A DNA stretch of 64,000 nt from CAYNVS01 sp964400725 (GTDB taxonomy: Bacteria > Myxococcota_A > SURF-8 > CAYNVS01). A model generated the notes under the pieces. The model did no database searches. It was not told where the DNA came from and saw only the letters and a program-made list of their open reading frames with translations. Below are positions 51,120 through 60,197 of this stretch, in pieces. Every line of letters begins with the position of its first letter. Position 1 is the first letter of the stretch. The stretch spans positions 99,790-163,789 of the forward strand of contig CAYNVS010000004.1 in the NCBI GenBank assembly GCA_964400725.1, read 5' to 3'. Made by a program: the position numbers and the translations under genes.

Positions 51120-52211
51120 TTATCCCCTCTTTAAAACGCGCGCGAATTCATCGAAAACCGCGCCGGATTCCATCGGTCCCGGGTACGCCTCAGGGTGAAA
51201 CTGCACGCTCATCCACGGCTCTTCTCTGCGTCGTATTCCCTCGTTCGAGCCGTCGTTGACGTTTACGAACCATTCGTCGAACCCTTCCGGCAGTTTCTCT
51301 CTCTCGACCGCGTAGCCGTGATTTTGGCTGGTTATGTAGCTTTTGCGGCTGAACAAATCGTAAACCGGCTGGTTTTGCGATCGGTGGCCGTATCGCAGCT
51401 TGTACGTCCGTCCGCCGGCGGCGAGCGCTAGTATTTGATGCCCTAAACAAATTCCGAAAACGGGTTTGCCCCGCTTCAAATAAGCGCGAAGGTTTGAAAC
51501 AAGCGGCTCCGCGTCCGCCGGATCGCCGGGACCGTTTGAAATAAATATTCCGTCCGCCCCAAGATCGTCCGCCGCGAAGTCGTAATTCATTGGAACGCGG
51601 ATTATATTTATGCCGCGTTTCAGCAGGCTGCGCAAAATGTTGTGTTTGGCGCCGCAGTCTATCAGCAGCAAAGTTTTGCCGCATCCGTCCTCCGCCTCGT
51701 ACCGGTCTATTCCGGGCCTTGAGACCAAAGACACCGCCCGCTTCATGTCTATCGTCGCCGGTCCGATTTGATCGTCGTCTTCCATCGGACACATCTTGCC
51801 GAGCATAGTTCCGCGCTCGCGCAGTTTTTGCGTCAACCCTCTCGTATCGACGCCGCATATGGCGGGCGTTCCGCTCTCGATAAGCCAGTCTCTAAGCGAT
51901 TTAACGGCCGCGTGGTGAGAGTATTCATCGACGTACCGCGACGTTACGAGCCCAAGAGCGTGAATTGAGGCCGACTCGAAAGGATGCGGCAGACCGGTGC
52001 GGATAAGCTCCCGCGGGACGCCGTAATTTCCTATCATCGGATACGTCAGCGTTAATATTTGCCCTTTGTATGAAGGGTCCGAGAGCGTTTCGACGTAACC
52101 GGTCATTCCCGTATTGAAAACGACTTCTCCGCATACGGCGGTTTCGCATCCGAACGACCGGCCGGTATAAACCGAGCCGTCTTCAAGAACCAATTTGAGT
52201 TTTCGATTCAT
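51120..52211 (-). CDS. carA: Carbamoyl-phosphate synthase, small (glutaminase) subunit
   Basis: The 363-residue protein has the N-terminal CPSase domain (LVLEDGSVYTGRSFGCETAV, VVFNTGMTGYVETLSDPSY, KGQILTLTYPMIGNYGVP) and a class I glutaminase domain: PVFGICLGHQILALAAGG with the catalytic cysteine and MSVQFHPEAYPGPM with His-Glu. It supplies ammonia to CarB. CarA is first in the operon, 10 bases before carB. A promoter is seen at 52286-52313. No arginine- or pyrimidine-specific leader was noted. Confidence 0.96.
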   Translation of the reverse strand: MNRKLKLVLEDGSVYTGRSFGCETAVCGEVVFNTGMTGYVETLSDPSYKGQILTLTYPMIGNYGVPRELIRTGLPHPFESASIHALGLVTSRYVDEYSHHAAVKSLRDWLIESGTPAICGVDTRGLTQKLRERGTMLGKMCPMEDDDQIGPATIDMKRAVSLVSRPGIDRYEAEDGCGKTLLLIDCGAKHNILRSLLKRGINIIRVPMNYDFAADDLGADGIFISNGPGDPADAEPLVSNLRAYLKRGKPVFGICLGHQILALAAGGRTYKLRYGHRSQNQPVYDLFSRKSYITSQNHGYAVEREKLPEGFDEWFVNVNDGSNEGIRRREEPWMSVQFHPEAYPGPMESGAVFDEFARVLKRG

Positions 52212-52285
52212 GTTTGCCGCGCAAGATAGATTTGTTTAAAACGGCGCGCCGCGCGCGCGAAAAGCCATGCAAAAAGCGCCTATAG

Positions 52286-52313
52286 TTATAAGTAAAAAAT
52301 AAAATAAGTAAAG
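52286..52313 (-). promoter_or_regulatory. Probable promoter of carAB
   Basis: On the minus strand TTTACT (52313-52308) is 16 bases from TATAAC (52291-52286), about 75 bases before the carA start. The flanks are AT-rich. Confidence 0.5.
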
Positions 52314-52397
52314 CGAATTTTTGCGCCGTCGAATTTTATAGCTGTTTTTAAAATTTTTGTCCGAAATAAGAATATATCGCAGCTCAAAACCGCGTAA

Positions 52398-52424
52398 AAA
52401 AAGCGGACTAAAAGTCCGCTTTTT
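52398..52424. terminator. Terminator of the HD-GYP/kinase operon
   Basis: AAGCGGAC (52401-52408), loop TAAAA, GTCCGCTT (52414-52421) form an 8-bp stem, with A/T tracts on both sides. It lies 24 bases beyond the stop of the HD-GYP gene on the minus strand. Confidence 0.88.
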
Positions 52425-52447
52425 AACGATATTTTTACGGAAACGCG

Positions 52448-53509
52448 TTATTTTTTATCGGTTTTATCCGCGTCCAGCGACATAATAAAATCGCCTTCTT
52501 CCGACAAAGAGGTTTTCCACTTGTCGTGTATTTCTTTGAATTTATCGGCGCAATTCAAAAACGCTTTGACTATCAGCGGATCGAACTGTCTATCGGCGGC
52601 TTTTTCAATTAATGAAACCGCGGTCTCGTGCGAGAACGCCTCGCGGAAATGCTTCTCGGTTACGATTTCGTCGTAAAAATCCGCAAGGCCGACGATGCGC
52701 GCGGCCATGGGAATTTCTGTCCCTTTAAGCCCGTCGGGGTAACCCGTGCCGTCCCATTTTTCGTGATGCGAGCGGGCGATTTCCGCGCTCATTTTTAAAT
52801 AACCGGCCTTGGGATACTTTTTCCACGCTTCGTTCAGAGTGTTGAAGCCGATTATCGTGTGGTGTTTCATAATGCGGAATTCGACGTCGTTAAGCTGGTT
52901 GCCGTGCTTTAGTAAAATGTGATACGGAATGCCTATCATGCCTATGTCGTGCAGAACGCAGGTGCGGTAAATGCTGTTGGGGAACATTCCTTTGACTTCG
53001 GCGGGCGCTTCCGGCAGTTCGGCGACCGTCTCGGCGAGAGTTTTGCAGTATTCGCGCATTCTCTCCAAATGGTTGCCAGCGTCCGGATCGCGCGCTCCGG
53101 CTAATTTTGCGAGTCCGAAAATTACTATGTCCCTGCTTTGAAACGCGAGAACGCGCTCTCCGGCCTTTAGGCGGACGTTCAACTCTTCTTTGTTGAACGG
53201 CTTGGTGATGTAATCGTCGGCTCCGGCTTCCAGCCCTTCCACTACGTCGGAAACGCTGTCCCTGACCGTAACGACAACAATATAAGTGTAGTCGTCCCCC
53301 TCGTTCTCCCTGATTTTGCGAATCAGTTCCCCGCCGTTCATCACCGGCATGTTCCAGTCGGTTACGACCAGATTGGGGCTTTGTTTTTTCCAAATTTCAA
53401 AGCCTTCCGCGCCGTCTGAGGCGACTATCGCCTCGTGGCCGAGTTTTTTAACGAACAACTCAAGCGTTTTTTGGCTTGCGATTTCGTCGTCCACTACTAA
53501 AATCTTCAT
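52448..53509 (-). CDS. Response regulator with HD-GYP phosphodiesterase domain (RpfG-like)
   Basis: The 353-residue protein has an N-terminal receiver (MKILVVDDEIASQKTLELFV, phospho-acceptor Asp in LVVTDWNMPVMNG near 55, Lys in YITKPFNKEEL) and a C-terminal HD-GYP domain with HDIGMIGIPYHILLKHG, MKHHTIIGFNTL and SHHEKWDGTGYPDGL. HD-GYP proteins hydrolyse c-di-GMP. The usual HDIGK is HDIGM here, so the conserved Lys is replaced by Met; the His, Asp and GYP residues remain. The gene follows the large kinase by 51 bases and is the likely output of that phosphorelay. Confidence 0.93.
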   Translation of the reverse strand: MKILVVDDEIASQKTLELFVKKLGHEAIVASDGAEGFEIWKKQSPNLVVTDWNMPVMNGGELIRKIRENEGDDYTYIVVVTVRDSVSDVVEGLEAGADDYITKPFNKEELNVRLKAGERVLAFQSRDIVIFGLAKLAGARDPDAGNHLERMREYCKTLAETVAELPEAPAEVKGMFPNSIYRTCVLHDIGMIGIPYHILLKHGNQLNDVEFRIMKHHTIIGFNTLNEAWKKYPKAGYLKMSAEIARSHHEKWDGTGYPDGLKGTEIPMAARIVGLADFYDEIVTEKHFREAFSHETAVSLIEKAADRQFDPLIVKAFLNCADKFKEIHDKWKTSLSEEGDFIMSLDADKTDKK

Positions 53510-53560
53510 TCAACAGCCTCCTGTCCGCGCAAAGTAAAAAGAAAGCCGCGTTTTGTCCGC

Positions 53561-56500
53561 TTAACTTTCCCATTTACCGTCTTTAAACACCGTTTTGAAG
53601 GTCTCAAGCTCTTCCTTCAATCTATCGAATTCCTTCTTTGCCGTTTCTATATTACCAGATTTGCCCGCCTTTTCAAGTTCTAAAGCCGTCATTCGCAGTC
53701 TCTCGGCGCTCAAATAGGAAGCTCCGCCTTTTAAGGCGTGCGCCTGCTGAGATATTGCCGTGAAATCGGACGACTCCAGGGCCGCCTCAATCGCGCTTAT
53801 GTGCTTGGGCAAATCGTCGAGGTAGCTTTGAACTATTTCTTTTAACATGTCGACGTCTTCGTCGTATCGTTTCAAAGCGTCGGCGTAGTTAAACGTTTGC
53901 GCGTTGCCGAAATCCGCATCCGGCTGCGCCGCGGCGCGTCCGCCCGCCTCGCTTTTTTCTCCTTTTTCGCTTCCTTCTCTTCTTTCTCTGGTCTTTTGCG
54001 CGTCTCCGCAATATAACGACAGTTTTTCGCCCAGCTCTTCGCGCCTTATCGGTTTGGGAATATAATCGTTCATTCCCGCCTCGATGCACTGTTCCTTGTC
54101 GCCTTTAAGGGCGTTGGCGGTCATTGCGATTATAGGCAAAGGCCGAAGCCCTTTTTCATTTTCCATCTCCCTTATTTTGCGGGTGGCGGTGTAGCCGTCC
54201 ATTACCGGCATCTGCACGTCCATAAAGACTAAATCGTACGGTTTTTCCAAAACCATTTTAACCGCTTCTAGTCCGTTGTTGGCGATGTCCATTTTGACTT
54301 GATAATAGGCCAGCATCCATCCCGCGACCTTCTGATTTGTCGGGTGATCCTCTACCACAAGGACGTTCAGGTGAGGGAACTTGAGGTCGGTTCTGTGGCG
54401 CTGAACCGTTCTTCTTTGGCCTTCCGTAGGAGCGGATAGAACGGCGCGCATCGCGTCAATCAGCTTTGACGGATAAATAGGCTTTTGGACGTTTTCTAAA
54501 AGTCCGCTTTCAATTAATTCGCGCAGGCGTCCTTTCAAACTCACCGTAGAAAGCACCACTATGCCGGTTTCTTGAATGTCAAGCTCCGATTTGACCTTGG
54601 CGGCGAACTCCGCGCCGTTTATTTCCGGCGTTTGGTAGTTGGTTATGACAAGCCTGTAAGGCTCGCCGGCTTCTTTGGCTTTAAAAAGCATTTCAAGCCC
54701 GGCCGCCGGGTCGCGCGCAAAATCTTTTTTCAAACCCCAAGCGTTGAAATAATCTTCGAGGATTTTTCTTGAAACTTCGTTGTTTTCAATAATTAAATAC
54801 CGGTGTTCCTTCAGGTCGGCTGGGGCGATTTGATTAATGTAAGACTGTTCCGGAACGGCCGGGGATTCCAGCGGAATTGTAAACCAGAATTGCGAGCCGT
54901 TTCCAACCTCGCTTTCCACGTTTATTTCGCCGCCCATCAGCTCGACCAGGCGTTTGCATATTGAAAGCCCCAAACCCGTCCCGCCGAATTGCCGCGTGGT
55001 CGAGGAGTCGGCCTGAGTGAACTGCTCGAATATGTGCGCGTATTTTTCTTTCGGAATGCCGATGCCGGTGTCGGCAACGGTGATTTTAAGAAAGTCTTTG
55101 TTCGCTTTAACGTCAACGCACTCCACCGAAACGCGGATATATCCCTTGGAAGTGAATTTAACCGCGTTGCCTACAAGATTAATAAGCACCTGTCCGATGC
55201 GGACGTCGTCGGCGATGATTTTGCGCGGCGCGAAGCCGTCGTAAGAGAGGGCTAGCTCTATCCCTTTCTCGTCGGCTTTAATGCCGAACAGCGAAAGCGT
55301 TTTGTCTATTTTATCGGGCAAATCGAACACGACCGGCTCGATTTCCAGTTTATTCGCCTCAAGTTTGCTCAAGTCCAGTATGTCGTTGATAATTGACAGA
55401 AGCATCTCGCCGGAGCTGACCAGCTGATCGACGTACTCCTTTTGCAAATCCGACAGCTCGGTGTCGAACAGCAGGCGCGCCGCGCCGATTACGCCGTTCA
55501 TAGGCGTTCGTATCTCGTGGCTCATGTTGGCAAGAAACATGCTTTTCGCCACGTTCGCGCTGTCGGCTTCGTCCTTGGCGTTGCGCAAAAATTCTTCCAT
55601 TTTTTTTGTTTCGTTCATATTGATGATTACGCCGACCACACCCACGACGTTTCCCGCCGAGTCGTGGAACGGTATTTTGCTGGACGAAATCCACATCATT
55701 TCCCCTTTGGGGTAAATTTTCGTTTCGACGTTGAGCAGCGGCGAGTCGTTTTTAATCGCCAAATCGTCGTTCGCCTCGAAAGCGGCCGCTTCTTCCGCGC
55801 CGAAAAGGTCGTACGCGCTCTTTCCGATAATTTCCGCCGGAGTTTTGCCGAGCATTTCGCAGAACGCTCTGTTCGCTTCGATATATTTTTTATTCATGTC
55901 CTTCAAGAAAACGCCCGCCGGAATGCTCGCCAAAATCGCCTTTTCTACTTCCGACTGTTTTTTCAGGTTCTCTTCGGCCAGCACTCTTTCTTTTATTTGG
56001 CTTTTCAACACCGTGTTGGCCAGTTCGAGCTCGTTCTTTTTGGCGTTCAACTCTTCTGTGCGCTCGCGCACTAATCTTTCAAGGTCGGCCTCTGTTTCCT
56101 TTCGTTTGGTTATGTCTCTAATGACGGTTACGACGTTCGCGACTTTTTCTCCGTCGAATATCGGCAGCTTGTAAGTTTCGGTGTAAACCGGCTTGCCGTT
56201 TTCGTAATATGCGATCTCTTCGTGGGAAATTATTTGACCGGAAGAGAAAACGCGGTCGTACTCGTCGAACGCCTCTTGAGGAAGTATTTTAAAAACGTCT
56301 CGCACGTTTTGACCGAGCGCGTCGGGGGGTACGCCGAGTTTGCGGTTGATTTCCTTGAATGCGCGGTTGATGAAAATAATTCTTCGGCGCTCGTCGATGA
56401 CGTGAATCCATTCCTCCATCGCGTTGAGCATGGTAACCATAAGCGACTGCGAGGTTTTAAGCTCGTCTTCAGCCAGCTTCCAGTCGGTTATGTCTTTTAT

Positions 56501-59500
56501 TAAATGAATTACCCTGACGACTTCGTCGCCGATGAAAACCGGTATTATTTCCGTGCGGGTTATCAGCGTTTCCTCGTCAACGCTCGTTTGGCTGTCGTAT
56601 GAAATGGTTTCGCCGGTTTCAAACACCTTTCGGTACTCGCTTTCCATGCTTTCGCTCATAAGCGGATACGCCTCGGAAAGCGCGCGCCCTATCAAATCGC
56701 CTTCAAAACCCAGTTTGTCGTTGATGGATTGAAGCGATTTATTCATAAAGACTATTTTAAAGTCTTTATCTATAACCTGAATCCAGTCGTCCATCGAATC
56801 AAGCGTGGTGGAAAGCAGTTTTTGCGAGTTTTGAAGCTCCATCTGGCGCTTTCTTTCGCTCGTTACGTTGAAGCTCAAAACGAAAAAGCCTATCGCGGCT
56901 CCGCGCTCGTCAAGCTGCGGCAGCATGGTAGAGCTAAGCTCGAACGTCTCTCCGTCGGGGTTTGAGAACTTGTATTCGTACTCGGCTTTTTTGCCGCTCA
57001 TCACTTCCATTATGTAGGGGAACATCCCCTTGAACGCCGCGTCGCCCGCCAGCTCTTTTATGGTCGCTCCGACGATGCGCTCTTTGGGCAGCCCCAGCAT
57101 TTGGGCGTACGCCTTGTTTACGAATCGGTAGCGGAGGTTTGCGTCAACGTGGGCGATGAGCGCGGGAAGACTGTCGGTGATAAGCGACAGGTGCTCTCTG
57201 CTGGCTTTAAGCTCGCGAAGAGCCGTTTCGCGGTCGGTAACGTCCTGAACGCCGACCAGAATAAATTGTTTGTCGTCGATGGTTATAGCGCTAAGAGAAA
57301 CGTTGCATTCTATCGTCGAGCCGTCTCTTGTCCAGTGGCGCCACATGAAGTTCTGCGGAACCAAATAAGCCGCCTCGATGTATTTCCCTCCGGCCGCCTT
57401 GGAGTCTCTTCCGTCCGGCTGAACCGGCGGCGAGAGCTCCCACGGGAATTTTCCTATCATTTCGCTTTTTGAAAGGTCGAATATTTGTTCGGCGCGCGCG
57501 TTGCAGTCAACGATTGCGTGATCGTCCAGCAGCAGGAACCCTTCGCTGGCGCTTTCAAACAGAATTTTGTATTTTTCCTCGTTCTTTTTCATTTCGGCGC
57601 GCAGGCGTTTTTTCTCGGTTACGTCCCTTATAACCGCGATTACCGTTTCGGTATTTCCGGCGGCGTCGGCGATGCGGGAAGAGTTTACTTCGCCTATGAA
57701 CTCTTCGCCGTTGTTGCGCAGCAATGCGATTTCTTCCTGAACCAGATTGTCGCCGTCGAAGGCGGCTTTTAGTTTATCGAGCGTTTTGATTCTGTCTTCC
57801 GGCGAAATCCATTTTATTATATTGGTGCCTTGGATTTGATAATCCTCGATTCCGAATACGTGGTAAGTTTTGCTGGAAGCGTATTTGACGTTTCCGTTTT
57901 TGTCTATCAAAACGACGACGTCGGGCGAGGCGCTCATAAGTTTTCTGTATAAGTCTTCTGAAACGCGCAGCTGATCGAGCATCTTGATTCTGTCGGTAAT
58001 ATCTACAATCGCGCATTCCACATGCTTTTCGCCGGGCAGCGTTCTGGCCGAGAGCAAACCCCACGCCTCGGTTCCGTCGGTTTTTAGAAATTTAGTTTCA
58101 AAATCGCGGACGCCGTCTTTTTCAACGCAGGCTCGAAGCATCGTTTCGCGCTTCGATAAATCGGCGTAATGCTGAAGCATGCTTATCTTGCCCGCCGCCT
58201 CTGATTTGTCCGCGTAGCCGAAAAATTCCGCGAATTTTTCGTTGCATTCAATAACCACTCCGTCCTCGACGCGGGAGCGGAATATGGCGATGGCTGCGTT
58301 GTCGAATATTTGGCGGTATTTGGCCTCGCTGTTTTTAAGAGCCTCTTCAATCTCGCGCCGGCGCGTAGCGTCGGACGCCGCGCCTATTATTTTTACCGGA
58401 ACGCCCGACTCGTCTTTTACCGCCACGCTTTTATCGCGCCAGTAGGCGTACGTTCCGTCCGGCCTGCGAAGCCTGTATTCCGTCTCGACCGGCGAGCTTT
58501 CTTCCAAAACGCGCTTCAGCGCCGACTCCATTTTTTCCGCGTCTTCCGGATGCGCTCTTTCGCGCCACTCTTCGAGCGTCGCGGGAAAATCCGCCTTTTC
58601 GTTTCCCTCCTGCGAGTTTTTGTCGAGGTAAAGCGAAACCGAGCCGTCCTTAAGGGTTCTTTCGTAAATCAAGTCGCTCGTCAGCAGCGAAGCGGTTTTA
58701 AAGCGTTCCTCGCTTTTCGCGAGCTCTCTTTGGGCGTTCAGCGATTCGGTTACGTCCTGGCCGACGGTTTGAATTTCCGTCAGCGCGTCGTCGTCGAAAA
58801 TTCCTCTGACAATCCATTTTATCCATGCGGTTTCGCCGCTTTTCGCCGAAACTCTGCTCTCAGTCTCCGCGACTGGAGTTTCCTTCGTAATTCCTTTCAG
58901 CGTTTCGCCGAGAGGCTCCCTGTCATCCGCGCATATGAAATCAAAAAAATTGGTTCCCAATAAATGCTTGGGCTTCGAGCCTAGATATTTGGCCAGCGTT
59001 TCGTTGACGAACGTCGTTTCTCCGCCCGGCGCGAACCTTGCGATGAACGCGGGCGCGTCGTCCACCACAGAGCGGTAACGCCGCTCGCTTCGAAGTAAAG
59101 CGTGCTCGCTGCGCATCTGCTTTGTTTTGTCCTCGAATACCGCCATGACGTCGCCCGACGGCAGTCTTGAGACCGCGAACGTAAGCCAGCGTTCGATTTG
59201 CTTGTCTTTGTAAACGATTACCGGCGCGTACTCGGTGCGTCCGTTGGAGTAAGCCGAGTTGAACGCTGAGCAGAGAGCTCCTTCGCTGCAACCCGGAAAA
59301 ATTTCCGTCAATTTCTTTCCAATCAGCTCTTCCCTGTTTCGTTCCAGTATTTTCGCCCCCGATTCGTTGAAATCGACGCTTGAGAAAGAACCGTCCTCGC
59401 GCGAGCGCGCAAAGACGCCTACTCCGTTGTACATTTTTTCAAAAAGTTCGCGGTATTTTCTTTCGCTGTTTCTAATCCTCTCCTCGGCCTTTTTCAAAGC

Positions 59501-59914
59501 CGCCTCGTTGCGCATGTTGTTTACGGCTTTGGTCAATATCTGAGGAATCATATCGGCGAGGTGCTGGTCTTTGACCAGATAGTCGATTGCGCCCATTTTC
59601 ATCATTTCGACCGCGATTTTTTCGTTTCCCTTCCCGGTGATTATAATAAACGGACGCTCGATTTTATTTTTGGCGAGCTGTTCCACGACTTGAATAGCCG
59701 TGTAATCCGAGAGCTGAAAATCGAGTAAAATAAGCGAATTTTCGTTGGCGCGCGCAAGTTCAATCGTCTCTTTGCCGGTCGTCGCGCCGGCGGTTTGATA
59801 CCCCATTCCTTCGACCGTCGAGCAGAGCAGCCTGTTTATGAAAACGTCGTCGTCCGCGACGATGACTTTTAAAATGGGTTCGGATACGGTCTCGCCGTTT
59901 GACTTGTCGATCAT
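53561..59914 (-). CDS. Giant hybrid histidine kinase: receiver, ten PAS, HisKA-HATPase, two receivers, HPt
   Basis: The 2117-residue protein has, in order, an N-terminal receiver (Asp at about 65, ILLDFQLSDY), about ten PAS domains between 140 and 1440, a HisKA with His 1466 in MSHEIRTPMNGVIGAARL, and a HATPase (about 1575-1700, FGGTGLGLSICKRLVELMGG). A receiver-like domain (about 1720-1835) has lost its acceptor Asp: it reads LVITNYQTPEINGAEF. An intact receiver has Asp at 1899 (LVFMDVQMPVMDGYTATR), and an HPt domain has His 2059 in QQAHALKGGASYL. No membrane helix is seen, so it is a soluble sensor. Phosphate probably flows from His 1466 to the last receiver, HPt and the HD-GYP protein. PAS 8 and 9 look like a recent internal duplication. 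Confidence 0.93.
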   Translation of the reverse strand: MIDKSNGETVSEPILKVIVADDDVFINRLLCSTVEGMGYQTAGATTGKETIELARANENSLILLDFQLSDYTAIQVVEQLAKNKIERPFIIITGKGNEKIAVEMMKMGAIDYLVKDQHLADMIPQILTKAVNNMRNEAALKKAEERIRNSERKYRELFEKMYNGVGVFARSREDGSFSSVDFNESGAKILERNREELIGKKLTEIFPGCSEGALCSAFNSAYSNGRTEYAPVIVYKDKQIERWLTFAVSRLPSGDVMAVFEDKTKQMRSEHALLRSERRYRSVVDDAPAFIARFAPGGETTFVNETLAKYLGSKPKHLLGTNFFDFICADDREPLGETLKGITKETPVAETESRVSAKSGETAWIKWIVRGIFDDDALTEIQTVGQDVTESLNAQRELAKSEERFKTASLLTSDLIYERTLKDGSVSLYLDKNSQEGNEKADFPATLEEWRERAHPEDAEKMESALKRVLEESSPVETEYRLRRPDGTYAYWRDKSVAVKDESGVPVKIIGAASDATRRREIEEALKNSEAKYRQIFDNAAIAIFRSRVEDGVVIECNEKFAEFFGYADKSEAAGKISMLQHYADLSKRETMLRACVEKDGVRDFETKFLKTDGTEAWGLLSARTLPGEKHVECAIVDITDRIKMLDQLRVSEDLYRKLMSASPDVVVLIDKNGNVKYASSKTYHVFGIEDYQIQGTNIIKWISPEDRIKTLDKLKAAFDGDNLVQEEIALLRNNGEEFIGEVNSSRIADAAGNTETVIAVIRDVTEKKRLRAEMKKNEEKYKILFESASEGFLLLDDHAIVDCNARAEQIFDLSKSEMIGKFPWELSPPVQPDGRDSKAAGGKYIEAAYLVPQNFMWRHWTRDGSTIECNVSLSAITIDDKQFILVGVQDVTDRETALRELKASREHLSLITDSLPALIAHVDANLRYRFVNKAYAQMLGLPKERIVGATIKELAGDAAFKGMFPYIMEVMSGKKAEYEYKFSNPDGETFELSSTMLPQLDERGAAIGFFVLSFNVTSERKRQMELQNSQKLLSTTLDSMDDWIQVIDKDFKIVFMNKSLQSINDKLGFEGDLIGRALSEAYPLMSESMESEYRKVFETGETISYDSQTSVDEETLITRTEIIPVFIGDEVVRVIHLIKDITDWKLAEDELKTSQSLMVTMLNAMEEWIHVIDERRRIIFINRAFKEINRKLGVPPDALGQNVRDVFKILPQEAFDEYDRVFSSGQIISHEEIAYYENGKPVYTETYKLPIFDGEKVANVVTVIRDITKRKETEADLERLVRERTEELNAKKNELELANTVLKSQIKERVLAEENLKKQSEVEKAILASIPAGVFLKDMNKKYIEANRAFCEMLGKTPAEIIGKSAYDLFGAEEAAAFEANDDLAIKNDSPLLNVETKIYPKGEMMWISSSKIPFHDSAGNVVGVVGVIINMNETKKMEEFLRNAKDEADSANVAKSMFLANMSHEIRTPMNGVIGAARLLFDTELSDLQKEYVDQLVSSGEMLLSIINDILDLSKLEANKLEIEPVVFDLPDKIDKTLSLFGIKADEKGIELALSYDGFAPRKIIADDVRIGQVLINLVGNAVKFTSKGYIRVSVECVDVKANKDFLKITVADTGIGIPKEKYAHIFEQFTQADSSTTRQFGGTGLGLSICKRLVELMGGEINVESEVGNGSQFWFTIPLESPAVPEQSYINQIAPADLKEHRYLIIENNEVSRKILEDYFNAWGLKKDFARDPAAGLEMLFKAKEAGEPYRLVITNYQTPEINGAEFAAKVKSELDIQETGIVVLSTVSLKGRLRELIESGLLENVQKPIYPSKLIDAMRAVLSAPTEGQRRTVQRHRTDLKFPHLNVLVVEDHPTNQKVAGWMLAYYQVKMDIANNGLEAVKMVLEKPYDLVFMDVQMPVMDGYTATRKIREMENEKGLRPLPIIAMTANALKGDKEQCIEAGMNDYIPKPIRREELGEKLSLYCGDAQKTRERREGSEKGEKSEAGGRAAAQPDADFGNAQTFNYADALKRYDEDVDMLKEIVQSYLDDLPKHISAIEAALESSDFTAISQQAHALKGGASYLSAERLRMTALELEKAGKSGNIETAKKEFDRLKEELETFKTVFKDGKWES

Positions 59915-60147
59915 TTATAGCTCCGTTGCGCAATCCAACCAGACGCCGAAAGCCGAAACGTCCGCTCGCGCGAAAATTTTAAACCGCTTGCGGCGTTAGA
60001 TTTAAAGTTTGTAGGAATTATATTCTATTGTATTTGCAAAATCTAATTTTTTCTTTAAACCGAGCGTTAAAATTTTAAATCGTTCTCAATTTTGAAAAAA
60101 CGGCGCTTCTTTTACATTTTCAGCGAAGAATTGGCCGCAAACATAAA

Positions 60148-60176
60148 TTGACTTAACGCGCGCTCTTGCCGATAAT
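60148..60176 (+). promoter_or_regulatory. Probable sigma-70 promoter of the GH92 gene
   Basis: TTGACT (60148-60153) and GATAAT (60171-60176) are 17 bases apart, with the start codon 22 bases after the -10 box. The 283-base gap upstream of the gene otherwise has no feature I can name. Confidence 0.65.
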
Positions 60177-60197
60177 CTGATAAAACAGGAGGGCAGA

